Part shown: piece after piece, positions 17,651-26,803 of the stretch
Numbering within the stretch: position 1 is the first letter of the stretch
Layout: each line of letters starts with the position of its first letter
Assembly (NCBI GenBank): GCA_039193195.1
Contig: JBCCWS010000012.1
Location: 1 to 64,000 of the forward strand
Length of the DNA: 64,000 nt
Origin: Pseudomonadota bacterium
GTDB lineage: Bacteria > Pseudomonadota > Gammaproteobacteria > Steroidobacterales > JBCBZW01
Direction of reading: 5' to 3'
Position numbers and translations under genes: made by a program
Notes under the pieces: generated by a model
The model's database searches: none
What the model saw: the letters and a program-made list of their open reading frames with translations, nothing else
Told to the model about the DNA's origin: nothing

Positions 17651-19135
17651 ATGAGCAAGCAGCTTTATAGTGACGTGGCTTTCCTGACAAGCCAGGATGC
17701 CTACGTAGCGATGGAGCAGGATCTTCGAGCAGCTAGGAGCCTGTCGCTCACGTCTCTGCAGCTCGACCCTCCGGAGACTGGTACCGGTGCGAAATACAAG
17801 CTCGCGTACTTTCAGGCCGTTGATACCCTCATCGCGGACAGATCAGTCGGCTCGAAACCCGTGCGTCGCCTCACCGTTGTCTCGCCAGGGAGACTCGTTG
17901 GCATTCGGGCCAGCGTGGCGCGAAGTCTCAGCAGCAACCACTACCAGCTGCGCGAGCTAATTTTGGCCTCAGGCACAACGATATGGAACTTGCAGATTTT
18001 CGAGGGATCCGCGCTCTACCTGATGGATCCCGAGGTTTCGCAGGACAATGCCAACACCTACATTCGGCACGTGCGTATTGCGTATCACCAACGTTGGGCC
18101 GACGTATTCACTCACTTCCAGCGCCTGTATGACTCTTACTGGGAAGGTCGCGTCCCCGGTGTCGGGACTGAACCTCTCAAGACAGGAGCAGGGATCACTA
18201 GACGACTGGATGAGCTTGCGGAGGTGGAGCCGTTCCGCGATACAAGATCAGACGCGCGACGTCCAGTGCTGTTACGGCTGGAGGATGTTGATACACCTGA
18301 AGGATTCGAGAGCTGCACGACAGTCCCAGACGTTGGTGCCGCAGTCGAAACCTTGCTGACGAAGATACGAAGGCACGAATACCGCGATCTAATCCCCTAC
18401 CCAGCATCCGATCTGAAGGAGCGAGTCTCGCGAGGCTCGACCGCTCTTCTTTTCGATCCAAGTGGAGAAGAGCTGCTAAGCCACATCAGCCTCAAGCCAC
18501 TCCTAAACCCAGAAATTGCACGTGGGCTTGCATCGCTTGCTTGTCTTGATGGTGCCTTCGAGGTCTTCGAGATGGCGACCGGTTGGACTCACCCGAGCGT
18601 ACGAGGGCGTGGATTCAGCAGTCGCTTGCGGAGAAATCTACTGCGTTCGATGCGTAGCCCCAATAGGGTCTTTGTGGGTTTTTGCAGAGGTCTCGGTGCG
18701 TCACCTGTGTTGCAGCGTCTGCGCTGGAAGTGCATTCCGTGGGATCAATTTCCGTACGTTAGCTCGCTAATCGGGTGGCGAGAGTCAGGAGCGTTCTACA
18801 AGACCGGGATCGGACTGCTGAGTCGTTGCCAAGAACCGTTCAACCAAGAATCCAGAACGTTCGAGATGACCCGTAAGACCGATCCCGATTACTTAGCGGA
18901 TTGGCAAGGACGCGTTCACTTCTGGTGCAACTCCGAACATGACTCGCGGCGAATAGACGACCATCTCCGTAGCGTTGTTTCACTTTACGCCAACTCTCCT
19001 GAACTCCCAAATGAGCTAGGCAACTGCGCGTCTGCGATAGAACTCTGGCGAGCGATGATTAAGGTCGGAATACCCGAACGCCCAGAGTTGGCTGCCGCAG
19101 CCTATGCGGCACCTGATAAGCAGGCTTTACGCTAG
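17651..19135 (+). CDS. Unknown N-terminal region plus GNAT-like acetyltransferase fold
   Basis: The protein has 494 residues. Residues about 70-165 (RRLTVVSP, TIWNLQIFEGSALYLMD, FTHFQRLYDSYWEG) end in a pattern like that of the neighbouring TIR-like protein (FSREFDRMWTDG), so the two may share a sensor-type fold. Residues about 262-365 look like a GNAT: a strand TALLFDPSGEELLSHISL, then FEMATGWTHPSVRGRGFSSR with the RGRGF acetyl-CoA loop at about 318-322, then VFVGFCRGLGASPVLQRLRW. The C-terminal 120 residues are not recognised. The ATG follows GGGAG at short spacing, 17 bp after the TIR-like gene, so both are one operon. Base composition is similarly low. The substrate of the acetyltransferase-like part is unknown. 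Confidence 0.6.
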   Translation: MSKQLYSDVAFLTSQDAYVAMEQDLRAARSLSLTSLQLDPPETGTGAKYKLAYFQAVDTLIADRSVGSKPVRRLTVVSPGRLVGIRASVARSLSSNHYQLRELILASGTTIWNLQIFEGSALYLMDPEVSQDNANTYIRHVRIAYHQRWADVFTHFQRLYDSYWEGRVPGVGTEPLKTGAGITRRLDELAEVEPFRDTRSDARRPVLLRLEDVDTPEGFESCTTVPDVGAAVETLLTKIRRHEYRDLIPYPASDLKERVSRGSTALLFDPSGEELLSHISLKPLLNPEIARGLASLACLDGAFEVFEMATGWTHPSVRGRGFSSRLRRNLLRSMRSPNRVFVGFCRGLGASPVLQRLRWKCIPWDQFPYVSSLIGWRESGAFYKTGIGLLSRCQEPFNQESRTFEMTRKTDPDYLADWQGRVHFWCNSEHDSRRIDDHLRSVVSLYANSPELPNELGNCASAIELWRAMIKVGIPERPELAAAAYAAPDKQALR

Positions 19136-19192
19136 TCAGCGAACGCAGCGGCCTTAATCAGCAGGCGCGCGTCACGGATAACCCACTTAGGA

Positions 19193-22100
19193 TCATCGGA
19201 AGTCTCGCGACCGCGCCGTCAAGCCACCGAGGAGGTGGCTGACGTCCTCCAGGCGCCGCGCAACCACGTGCAACACCTTACCCTCGCGCTGTACCGTACC
19301 GATCACACACAGTAGCCGTGAGCCTAGCAACTCCCGCCGTTGACGCTGCGCAATCGACGGCCACACCACGATGTTCATTCCCCCGCTATCATCTTCTAAG
19401 GTCACGAAGGTGACTCCACTCGCCGTAGCCGGTCGCTGACGCGACACCACCAAGCCCGCCACGCGCACCAACGTGTGCTTCTCCAGGTCCCACAGGCTAT
19501 CGCCACGGCGCACGCCACGCGCCTCCAACTGCTTACGGATCAGGGCTACGGGATGGGCACGCAAGGAGAGCCCCACACTCGCGTAGTCCGCCACCACGTC
19601 TTCTCCGATGCGGGGCGTCCGTAGCAGCGGCTCGCCCTCACTAGCCGCAGGCACATCCAACGGGGTGGGCTCCGCCACCCCCGCCACCTCCCACCGGGCC
19701 AGATGGCGATTTCCGCTGAGACCGCTCAGCGCTCCGGCGCCCGCCAAGGCGTGGAGAGCCTTCTGATCCAACCCTGCACGACGCGCCAGATCCTGCACAT
19801 CACGAAACGGCCGCCGGCAACGCGCCTCAACGATGGCCTGGGCGGATACTTCCGGCAGACCTTTCACCATTCGTAGCCCCAGGCGCATTGCAGGTCCCTT
19901 CGCACCCGTCGGCAGGATGACAGGTGCCCCGTTTTCCTGTGGATCAATTTGGGGCGGCGCTCTGACGCCCGTTCGGTGGGCCGTGTTAGCCGTGATGGCG
20001 CCGCGCGCCTCTAGCACGCAATCCCACCCGCTCACGTGCACGTCCACGGGTCGCACCTCCACCCCGTGGCGCACGGCGTCCTGCACCAGCTGCGAAGGCG
20101 CGTAGAAGCCCATCGGTTGGCTGTTGAGGAGGGCCGCAGCAAAGGCCGCCGGCTCGTAGCGCTTAAGCCATGCTGAGACGTACACCAGTAGTGAGAAACT
20201 GGCCGCATGCGACTCGGGAAAACCGTATTCCCCAAAGCCCATGATCTGCTTGAACACCTGCTCGGCGAAGGCCTCGTCGTAGCCACGCTCGCGCATGCCG
20301 TCCATGAGCTTGGCCTGAAACGGCTCCAAGCCCCCGCGCCGCTTCCACGCTGCCATCGCCCGGCGCAGCTGATCCGCCTCGCCCGGCGTGAAGCCCGCCG
20401 CCACCACGGCCAGCTCCATCACCTGCTCCTGGAAGATGGGCACACCTAAGGTACGCGATAGCACATCGCGTACGGCATCACTCGGATAGCTCACGGGCTC
20501 CAAACCATCGCGTCGACGCAGGTAGGGGTGCACCATGTCGCCCTGGATAGGCCCGGGCCGTACGATCGCCACCTCGATGACCAAGTCGTAGAAGCGCCGC
20601 GGCTTCAGGCGCGGCAGCATACTCATCTGGGCTCGCGATTCGATCTGAAACACGCCCACCGTGTCCGCCTGGCAGATCATGTCGTAGACCTTGGGATCCT
20701 CCGCCGGCACGTTGTGCAGGCCAAGATCGCCGCCGCGCCAGCCGTTCACCATCTCGAAGGCGCGTCGGATGGCCGTAAGCATGCCAAGGCCGAGCACGTC
20801 CACCTTGAGCAGGCCTAGGTCTTCGAGATCATCCTTGTCCCACTGGATGACCGTGCGCTCGTCCATGGCGGCATTCTCGACCGGCACCAACTCCGCCAAG
20901 GGCCCTCGAGAGATGACGAAGCCCCCCACGTGCTGGGAGAGATGGCGGGGAAAGCCGAGCAGCTGCCCCACCAACACGAGGAGGCGACGGATCACGGCGG
21001 ATGCCGGATCGAAGCCCGCCTCGCGGATGTTGGAGTCGTCTACCGTGCCCTGCCAACGATCGACGGTGCGCGCCAGGCGATCCACCTGCAGGAGATCCAG
21101 GCCCAAGGCCTTACCCACATCACGGACGGCGCTGCGCGCGCGATAGGAGATCACCGTGGCGGCCAGCGCTGCGCGGCCTCGCCCGTACTTGCGGTAGAGA
21201 TACTGGATCACCAGCTCACGCCGCTCATGCTCGAAGTCGACGTCGATATCCGGCGGCTCGTTACGCTCCTTGGAGATGAAGCGTTCGAAGAGCATGTTCG
21301 AACGCGAGGGATCGACGGAGATGATACCGAGGCAGTAGCAAACGGCAGAGTTAGCTGCCGAGCCACGCCCCTGGCAGAGGATGCGCTGGCTGCGAGCGAA
21401 GCGCACTACGTCGTGCACCGTAAGGAAGAAGGGCTCGTAGCGAAGTTCCGCGATGAGTTCCAGCTCCCGCTTGATCTGGCTCATCACATCGTCCGGAACG
21501 CCCTCGGGCCAACGCTCGCGCATACCGTCTCGGGTCAGCTTGCGTAGGTGACTGGTGGGCGTTTCGCCCTCGGGCACGAGTTCGGCGGGGTACTCGTAGC
21601 GCAGCTCATCGAGGGAGAAGCGACAGCGCTCGGCGATGGCCACGCTCTCGCGCAGCAGGCGCGCGGGGTAGAAGCGCTGTAAGGACTGCATCGGGCGCAG
21701 ATGACGCTCGCCGTTCGGGAACAGAGCATCACCGGCCTCGGCGACGGGAGTGCCGAGGCGGATGGCGGTCATCGTGTCCTGCAGGGCGCGGCGACTGCGC
21801 ACGTGCATGTGCACGTCGCCGGCAGCAGTGAGGGGCAATGCCAGCGTGTGGCCCAGAGCCTTCAGGGTGGCGAGGCGCTCGCGATCGTCGCCGAAGGCGT
21901 GGAGTTCGACGGTGATCCACAGGCGCGCCGGGAAGCGCTCGCGTAGCCAGCGACCGGTGAGCTCGGCAGCGGCATCGACGCGCGCTGGTGGGACCCAGAG
22001 GGCGAGGCATTCGTCGAGGTCGGCGTGCGCGTCGCCTAGATCGTCCTGCAGCAGCTCGTAGTCCCCCTTCTTCGCACGGCGTCGGGTGCGAGTGATCAGG

Positions 22101-22435
22101 CGACACAGCTGACCGTAGCCACGGCGAGTGGTGGCGAGGAGGATGAGGCGCAGCGGCAGATACTCGTCCTCCGCGCGCGGCGTTGTGCGAAGCTCGCTGC
22201 CAACGATGATAGCGAGATCGGTCTCCTTCGCGGCCGTGTGCGCGCGCACGATGCCGGCCACGGAGCACTCGTCGGTAATGGCGAGCGCACGGTACCCGAG
22301 GGCAGCCGCCTGACGTACGAGTTCCTCAGGCTGCGAGGCGCCGCGCAGGAAGCTGAAGCTGGTAATGCAGTGGAGCTCGGCGTAAGCGGGCGCTGCCTCG
22401 GCGGCAGCGCTGCTCCTGCGTGGCGGTGGGGACAC
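19193..22435 (-). CDS. dnaE2: Error-prone DNA polymerase III alpha-like subunit
   Basis: This 1080-residue C-family polymerase is of the DnaE2/ImuC type. The PHP domain starts with [17 protein letters not shown]; the polymerase core has [17 protein letters not shown], with the catalytic aspartates; a helix-hairpin-helix region and an OB fold ([18 protein letters not shown]) follow near the C-terminus. Length fits DnaE2 rather than the longer replicative DnaE. It performs translesion synthesis together with ImuA and ImuB. The start is GTG at 22435; a nearby ATG at 22455 is out of frame. A perfect LexA-type palindrome lies 33 bp upstream, so the gene has its own SOS promoter. It is separated from imuB by about 7 kb, although the usual cassette is contiguous. 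Confidence 0.95.
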   Translation of the reverse strand: MSPPPRRSSAAAEAAPAYAELHCITSFSFLRGASQPEELVRQAAALGYRALAITDECSVAGIVRAHTAAKETDLAIIVGSELRTTPRAEDEYLPLRLILLATTRRGYGQLCRLITRTRRRAKKGDYELLQDDLGDAHADLDECLALWVPPARVDAAAELTGRWLRERFPARLWITVELHAFGDDRERLATLKALGHTLALPLTAAGDVHMHVRSRRALQDTMTAIRLGTPVAEAGDALFPNGERHLRPMQSLQRFYPARLLRESVAIAERCRFSLDELRYEYPAELVPEGETPTSHLRKLTRDGMRERWPEGVPDDVMSQIKRELELIAELRYEPFFLTVHDVVRFARSQRILCQGRGSAANSAVCYCLGIISVDPSRSNMLFERFISKERNEPPDIDVDFEHERRELVIQYLYRKYGRGRAALAATVISYRARSAVRDVGKALGLDLLQVDRLARTVDRWQGTVDDSNIREAGFDPASAVIRRLLVLVGQLLGFPRHLSQHVGGFVISRGPLAELVPVENAAMDERTVIQWDKDDLEDLGLLKVDVLGLGMLTAIRRAFEMVNGWRGGDLGLHNVPAEDPKVYDMICQADTVGVFQIESRAQMSMLPRLKPRRFYDLVIEVAIVRPGPIQGDMVHPYLRRRDGLEPVSYPSDAVRDVLSRTLGVPIFQEQVMELAVVAAGFTPGEADQLRRAMAAWKRRGGLEPFQAKLMDGMRERGYDEAFAEQVFKQIMGFGEYGFPESHAASFSLLVYVSAWLKRYEPAAFAAALLNSQPMGFYAPSQLVQDAVRHGVEVRPVDVHVSGWDCVLEARGAITANTAHRTGVRAPPQIDPQENGAPVILPTGAKGPAMRLGLRMVKGLPEVSAQAIVEARCRRPFRDVQDLARRAGLDQKALHALAGAGALSGLSGNRHLARWEVAGVAEPTPLDVPAASEGEPLLRTPRIGEDVVADYASVGLSLRAHPVALIRKQLEARGVRRGDSLWDLEKHTLVRVAGLVVSRQRPATASGVTFVTLEDDSGGMNIVVWPSIAQRQRRELLGSRLLCVIGTVQREGKVLHVVARRLEDVSHLLGGLTARSRDFR

Positions 22436-22467
22436 GGGTTCGACTCGTCACTCATGGACGATCTTTA

Positions 22468-22487
22468 TACTGGTTATCTAACCAGTA
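22468..22487. promoter_or_regulatory. LexA box of dnaE2
   Basis: TACTGGTTA and TAACCAGTA form a perfect inverted repeat around TC. It fits CTG-N10-CAG (22470-22485), the gammaproteobacterial LexA consensus. It lies just upstream of the dnaE2 start and gives independent SOS control. Confidence 0.88.
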
Positions 22488-22612
22488 TCACAAGGCGAAA
22501 CACATTGGCCGAGATAGCGTCCAAGCGATCGCCGCCTGCAGCCTCCGTTATTATCGTCAAGCCGAGGACAAGGCGGAGCGACGCCCGCTTCGCTCCACCA
22601 CAAACACGTGGC

Positions 22613-23507
22613 CTACGATGGCCCGAGCTGGTTCAACAGTTCGAGGCTATCTGCCCAAAGGTCCGCCCCGGCCTCCGCTCCTCTCGCCAATGCGGAAGGC
22701 TGGACATCGATCAAGGCCTGGTCACGCACACACAGGTATCCGCCGTTACACGCCGGCGACCGATGACCAAGCAACACATCCGCGTAAGCCGCCGCCGCCG
22801 CTTCCAAGGTGCTCGTGCGATCAGCTGGCATCAGTAGGGGCACGATACGCTTGACCACTGCCGCGAGCAGCGGTGGGAACTCGCGCGCCAATCGCGTACT
22901 CGGTACGAACCCAGGGTCGAAACTCGCCGAGCAGAGCTTGGGGAATCGCCTAGCGATTTCCTTCGCCATAACGATGCAACACAGCTTCGATGCGGTGTAG
23001 GCTCGCCCCGCAGCACGCGGCCCAAAGCGATCTCGCTCAGGATCACGATGCGGATACGCCAGCCACTCGGCGTCCGCGTGACGCGGGGCTGGTGTGGGGG
23101 TCTTCTCCGCAGGATCATGCGTGCCGCTTCCGGTCATGGCCACGATGGCCTGGTCAGTCAACTGTTCGCGCAAGCACTGAAAGAGCAAGAAGTGGGAGAG
23201 AAAATTCACTTGGAAGCTGCGCTCGATGCCATCCTCCGTGAACCCGATGTTCGGGGCGTTAACCCCGTGCGTTGAGTCCAAGGCCACAGACGGGCACGCC
23301 CGCGAGCTCTCCGCAAAAGCGTCGCACGCTCGCGAGAGACTCAAGATTGAGGGGCAGCACCCTCACCTGCCCGCCCGCCAGCGCGTCCGCCGCAGCCGCT
23401 GATCGCGCACCCACGATGATCGGGTTCGCAACGCACTCGCGAATCCTCGCCAGTGCAACGGCACCGAATCCGCTGGTCACGCCCGTGAGGACGTAAGCTG
23501 ATTCCAT
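22613..23507 (-). pseudogene. Frameshifted short-chain dehydrogenase/reductase
   Basis: The N-terminal part (23259-23507 frame) has the Rossmann motif TGVTSGFG and ends near GLGLNA. The continuation, GVNAPNIGFTEDGIERSFQV, with the active-site AYTASKLCC and a C-terminal lid, is in another frame from about 23270 down to 22613. Joining them restores the usual SDR motif NAGVN. One extra base near 23270 explains the break. The restored protein would be about 297 residues, close to WWOX/retinol-dehydrogenase-like SDRs. It lies four bases after the broken DUF2147 gene and probably shared its transcript and the TetR-controlled promoter. A sequencing error is possible, but no core gene in the window shows one. 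Confidence 0.8.
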
Positions 23508-23511
23508 GTTG

Positions 23512-23996
23512 TTACTCCGGCTCGCTCTGCGCGGCAGGATACGCAGGGCTTCGATAGCCAGCGCTCGGCAGCGGTGCGTTCGCAGGGTAGCGAGGAAGGG
23601 TCGCAGTGCGTCCGAGTAGGGAGACTCCCACGAATCCGCGCATCTTCAAGTCACCTTCTCGAAGCCAAAGCTTGCCTCGGTAGGTACGGCCGTTGTCTGG
23701 CGCGTACACCCGACCGCCGATCCAACGGCTCTGACCGTCGAAGCGAAATCCACTTAGGAAAGGCACCCAAGCAGATTCCGCCCCCGGAGGCTCTGCACCG
23801 GATTCGCCGTATCGATTGGGACAGTCGCGCTCCAGCCCACCCGACCGCAGACCGATCCATCATCATGCGCGTAGATCTCTACGATGCGATCGCGGTCAGG
23901 GTTCCAGTAGAGTCCTAAGATACCGTCGGCTTGCGGCGCGCCTACGACGGCAGGCATGAGCACTAGATGGGACAGAAAAGCGATGACGAGACGCAC
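23512..23996 (-). pseudogene. Frameshifted DUF2147 secreted protein
   Basis: The first half (signal peptide from VRLVIAFLSHLVL, then GILGLYWNPDRDRIVEIY to SLRGRNLLG) and the second half (FLSGFRFDGQSRWIGGRVYA to GFVGVSLLGRT) are in different frames. The break is at about 23766-23770, in a G-run: one additional G would rejoin them. The intact paralogue at 24780-25268 shows the same order (YGYRFKGKRWVGGRIYDP, then GYVGAPMFGRT). I placed the start at the GTG at 23996, preceded by AAGGA at six-base spacing, rather than at the in-frame ATG at 24032, which lies over an operator-like palindrome. DUF2147 proteins are small periplasmic proteins of unknown function. Confidence 0.8.
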
Positions 23997-24011
23997 AGCA
24001 AATCCTTGATA

Positions 24012-24029
24012 ACAAAATATACATTTTGT
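24012..24029. promoter_or_regulatory. Operator-like palindrome 1 (TetR/DUF2147 divergent region)
   Basis: ACAAAAT and ATTTTGT are perfect inverted repeats around ATAC, in an AT-rich stretch just upstream of the leftward gene start. It could be a repressor site or cover the promoter. Confidence 0.45.
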
Positions 24030-24036
24030 CATTTAA

Positions 24037-24067
24037 AGATCGCTTGCACGTAAAAAGCAAGTGATCT
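24037..24067. promoter_or_regulatory. Operator-like palindrome 2 (TetR/DUF2147 divergent region)
   Basis: AGATCGCTTGC and GCAAGTGATCT form an 11-bp inverted repeat with one mismatch and a nine-base spacer, ending 13 bp before the tetR-like start. Placement fits autoregulation by the adjacent TetR-type protein. Confidence 0.5.
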
Positions 24068-24079
24068 ACCGGTATTCCA

Positions 24080-24673
24080 ATGAAAAAGACACGTCGACAA
24101 AACGACACTTCCGTAACGCGCCGCGCGATCGAACAGGAAGCAGCGAGGCTGATGGCCGTGGAGGGTGTAGCGGCACTCAACTTGTCCAGAATTGCCGATT
24201 CGCTGCAGATGACCCACGGCAATATCTATCGACACTTCCCGTCGAAGGGCGCTCTAGCTGCCGAAGTGGCCGCGCAGTGGATGGTGCAGATGCGAACCGC
24301 CTGCGAGAAGGCTGTCGCGCGAAAACGGACCGTGCGCTCACGCTTGCTCGCCCTGGTGTTGACGATCCGCGAACAACTCATGCTGCGCGCTGACGATGAT
24401 GACGCCCTCTCAGTCTACGAGTTCGTCCTGAAGCACAAACCCGCGGAGGCGCTCGCCCATCATGGACACCGACAGCAACTGGTCGCCACGATCATGCACC
24501 AGGCGGGCTGGCCCCGAACCGACCACACCGCAGCCCAGGCCGATGCCATCCTGGATGGCCTGCGATTCTTCACAGACCCCTACGCCATCTCCCTAAACGC
24601 AGGTATCGATTTATCCGCGCGCCTTGAATCCCTCGTGGAACTACTGAGTGATTACATCGAGCGCAAGACCTAG
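24080..24673 (+). CDS. TetR-family transcriptional regulator
   Basis: The 197-residue protein has the N-terminal TetR helix-turn-helix (VTRRAIEQEAARLMAVEGVA, then LNLSRIADSLQMTHGNIYRHF at about residues 30-52). The C-terminal ligand domain is helical and not assignable. It is divergent from the broken DUF2147-SDR pair. Only 83 bp separate it from the GTG start of that pair, and this space holds two palindromes. It probably represses the pair and itself. No clear ribosome binding site is seen before the ATG. It may now regulate only a decayed target. Confidence 0.85.
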   Translation: MKKTRRQNDTSVTRRAIEQEAARLMAVEGVAALNLSRIADSLQMTHGNIYRHFPSKGALAAEVAAQWMVQMRTACEKAVARKRTVRSRLLALVLTIREQLMLRADDDDALSVYEFVLKHKPAEALAHHGHRQQLVATIMHQAGWPRTDHTAAQADAILDGLRFFTDPYAISLNAGIDLSARLESLVELLSDYIERKT

Positions 24674-24779
24674 TGGCGACGTCCAACGAGCTCCACCACG
24701 GCATCGGCTACCGCGATGACCGACAGGACGCCACGCAGGCAGACGCATCGATGCGAGTTCAGCACGCACCGGCGTGTTG

Positions 24780-25268
24780 CTATTGGCTAGCAGCCGACGG
24801 CGACGGCTCAGCCACCCGCGTCCAGCGCTGCGTTCGACCGAACATGGGCGCACCGACGTAGCCACGCACCTCAAGCGTTCGACGGTCCAGCAGCTGCAGG
24901 CGTGACTTGTACTCTTTTCCTAAGTCCGGGTCGTAGATCCGCCCGCCTACCCAACGTTTGCCCTTAAAGCGATAGCCGTAGATCAGCCGCAAATCTAGGA
25001 GGGGACGGGTGCGCAGGGCCGGGTCCGGGTTGTTCACATCAAGGGCATCAGGTCTCAAGCCGGCGGGCGCACCGATGATCACGCCGAAGTACTCATCGCC
25101 ACTGCGCACGATTCGAATCCAGCCGTCTCCATCCTCATTCAGCCAAACCCCTAGGATACGCTCGGAGAGGGGGCTGCCTGTAGCCGTCCCCTGGTCGTCC
25201 GCCAGCGCGTCCCCCGCTAACCCCGAGGCGTGCATAACAGCAAGGCAAGGACACGCGTAAGCGACCAT
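24780..25268 (-). CDS. DUF2147 family secreted protein
   Basis: The predicted 162-residue protein contains a complete DUF2147 domain: GVWLNEDGDGWIRIV, FGVIIGAPAG, LIYGYRFKGKRWVGGRIYDP and VRGYVGAPMFGRT. The family is periplasmic and of unknown function. The N-terminus is doubtful. The used ATG gives a poor leader with Cys residues and lacks a ribosome binding site. Another ATG at 25285, with AGG upstream, starts a better leader (TEWSLTRVLALLL) that is out of frame and soon stops. So this copy too may carry a frameshift inside its signal peptide. It is a paralogue of the broken copy 800 bp away. Confidence 0.7.
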   Translation of the reverse strand: MVAYACPCLAVMHASGLAGDALADDQGTATGSPLSERILGVWLNEDGDGWIRIVRSGDEYFGVIIGAPAGLRPDALDVNNPDPALRTRPLLDLRLIYGYRFKGKRWVGGRIYDPDLGKEYKSRLQLLDRRTLEVRGYVGAPMFGRTQRWTRVAEPSPSAASQ

Positions 25269-25631
25269 TCTGTGGAGTTGATCATGCTCTTTACCTTTGA
25301 CTATCTAAACTATAGTGACTCCTGATATAGCACTAATAAGGATCGAGAAAGTCATCGTTCCGACCAGACATGAGGTGGCCGGTGAATTCAGCGCGGAATC
25401 GCTGCCGAGGCAGCAGTGCGGAGGAGCGGGTTGACAGGGCACGACTGGAAAGCCGCAATCAGCCCGTCAGTGTCTGTAGTCGCGTTACGCACACACGACT
25501 TGGCCGTGTCTCGATTGGCGCTTCACCGGTCGAGGCCGGGCCGCTGATACGCTCCTGAGCTATGGCACTATGTAGCACGAGGGCGACACGTCTCGACGCC
25601 AAGATCGGGAGTGCGCCTGAGGAGTGACTCC
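25269..25631. other. 363-bp intergenic region between DUF2147 and HxlR genes
   Basis: The part near 25290-25345 is AT-rich and contains AACTATAGTG at 25308-25317, matching a palindrome on the other side of the HxlR gene. The remainder (25350-25630) is GC-rich, without a recognisable gene or hairpin. Confidence 0.45.
25308..25317. promoter_or_regulatory. AACTATAGT-type site upstream of DUF2147
   Basis: AACTATAGTG shares nine bases with the perfect palindrome AACTATAGTT at 25984-25993. Both sites border the HxlR-type regulator gene, so it is a candidate binding site. Confidence 0.35.
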
Positions 25632-25955
25632 ATGTACAACAACAAGTGCCCCGTCGGCCGCACCATGAACGTGATCGGCGAACGGTGGACCGTGATGCTG
25701 CTACGCGACCTCCTGCTCAATCCGACCCGGCGCTTCCAAGACTTTCTCAACGGCCACGATGGCCTCTCGCCCAATACCCTCTCCGCACGTCTGAAGTGGC
25801 TCGAGGAACAGGGCATTGTCGAACGCTACTTCTACGAGGAGCGCCCACCCCGCGCCGACTACCGTTTGACCAAAAAGGGAAAGGAGCTAGGTCCCGTGCT
25901 GCTCGCGATGAGGCGCTGGGGTGAGAAGCACTCGGCACCCGTTACGCCCGACTGA
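25632..25955 (+). CDS. HxlR-family (MarR-like winged-helix) regulator
   Basis: This 107-residue protein has the HxlR pattern: an N-terminal CPVGRTMNVIGERWTVMLLR with the conserved cysteine, FQDFLNGHDGLSPNTLSARL as the recognition region, and a wing ending YRLTKKGKELGPVL. Members often sense electrophiles or redox state through that N-terminal cysteine. I chose the ATG at 25632 with GAGGAG upstream over the GTG at 25611. Likely targets are the divergent DUF2147 gene and the MipA-like gene downstream, since AACTATAGT sites flank it on both sides. Confidence 0.88.
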   Translation: MYNNKCPVGRTMNVIGERWTVMLLRDLLLNPTRRFQDFLNGHDGLSPNTLSARLKWLEEQGIVERYFYEERPPRADYRLTKKGKELGPVLLAMRRWGEKHSAPVTPD

Positions 25956-25983
25956 AACCGAACGATATCGTCGCTCGTGCTTT

Positions 25984-25993
25984 AACTATAGTT
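25984..25993. promoter_or_regulatory. Perfect palindrome AACTATAGTT
   Basis: This 10-bp palindrome lies 28 bp after the HxlR stop and upstream of the MipA-like gene. Its sequence recurs at 25308. It is a candidate HxlR operator. Confidence 0.38.
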
Positions 25994-25999
25994 TTCGGA

Positions 26000-26042
26000 G
26001 TAGTTCTCAAATTAATAGCTACTGGTTGATCTCAAGAACTAC
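26000..26042. promoter_or_regulatory. Inverted repeat GTAGTTCT / AGAACTAC
   Basis: Perfect 8-bp arms are separated by 27 bp, and the repeat spans the probable start of the MipA-like gene. It could be a paired operator or a leader hairpin. Confidence 0.3.
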
Positions 26043-26601
26043 GACACTCACGCATAGAAAAGGCCCGACAAGACGCCTGCTGGCCTGCACAGCGGCCGCG
26101 GCAATTGCCGTGGGCATGACCCAGAGCGGATGGGCTCAACAACCATCAGCGCAGGCAGCACCTGCCTCCAACGCGAGCGACTTCATCGCCGTGGGCGCCG
26201 CACAGATCCTGGAGTACGAAGGTGCTGATGCCAGTCGCATCGTTCCCTTCGTTGCCGGTCGCCTGCCGCTGTTCGGTCGCCAACTGGAGATTGACGGGCT
26301 GCAGCTGCGCTACGACCTACTCGACTCCCCCGTGTGGCGAGCCGGACCGGGGATCAGCGCGACCATTCCCCGAGGCGATACTGCCGATTCGAACGCCGTC
26401 GCACTGCTGCCCTCGATTGGGGTTGGCTTAGAACTGGGCGCCTACGCCGGGTTCAGAATTCCCTTCAGCGCGGCCAAGGAGGGCGCCCTCTCCGGCTACC
26501 TATTCGCCCGGCGCGATATGGCCAGCGCCCATGACGGTTGGTTGGTCACGGCCGACATGGCACGCGCAATCGATCGGCTTGCAAGGAAGCCGAGGTGCTA
26601 A
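26026..26601 (+). pseudogene. C-terminally truncated MipA/OmpV-like outer-membrane protein
   Basis: The frame encodes a signal peptide (LLACTAAAAIAVG to GWAQ) followed by a MipA/OmpV-like start: DFIAVGAAQILEYEGADASR, VPFVAGRLPLFGRQLEI, AGPGISATIPRGDTAD and VGLELGAYAGF. Family members are about 250 residues and end with further barrel strands. Here the similarity stops near DMARAID and the frame ends at ARKPRC with no terminal strand, and I see no continuation in other frames. The start is uncertain; TTG at 26026 is the nearest plausible codon before the signal peptide, and the frame is open upstream into the HxlR gene. I call it truncated and probably non-functional. Confidence 0.6.
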
Positions 26602-26803
26602 AGAGGCGGCATGGGCTGGCAAGCAACGCTCCGGACAACGCCGTTCCCACCCATAGGGCCGTTCCACACTCCATCCCCAGACACCGGGAGGTCGCGCGGC
26701 CTCCCCACGGTCGCCGCCGCGTGACCACTCCTGCGAGGATTCCAACCCCTAGGTGCGCGCTGACATCCAACGCAGTTTCATCCAGTCGAGGGACACGCGA
26801 GTG

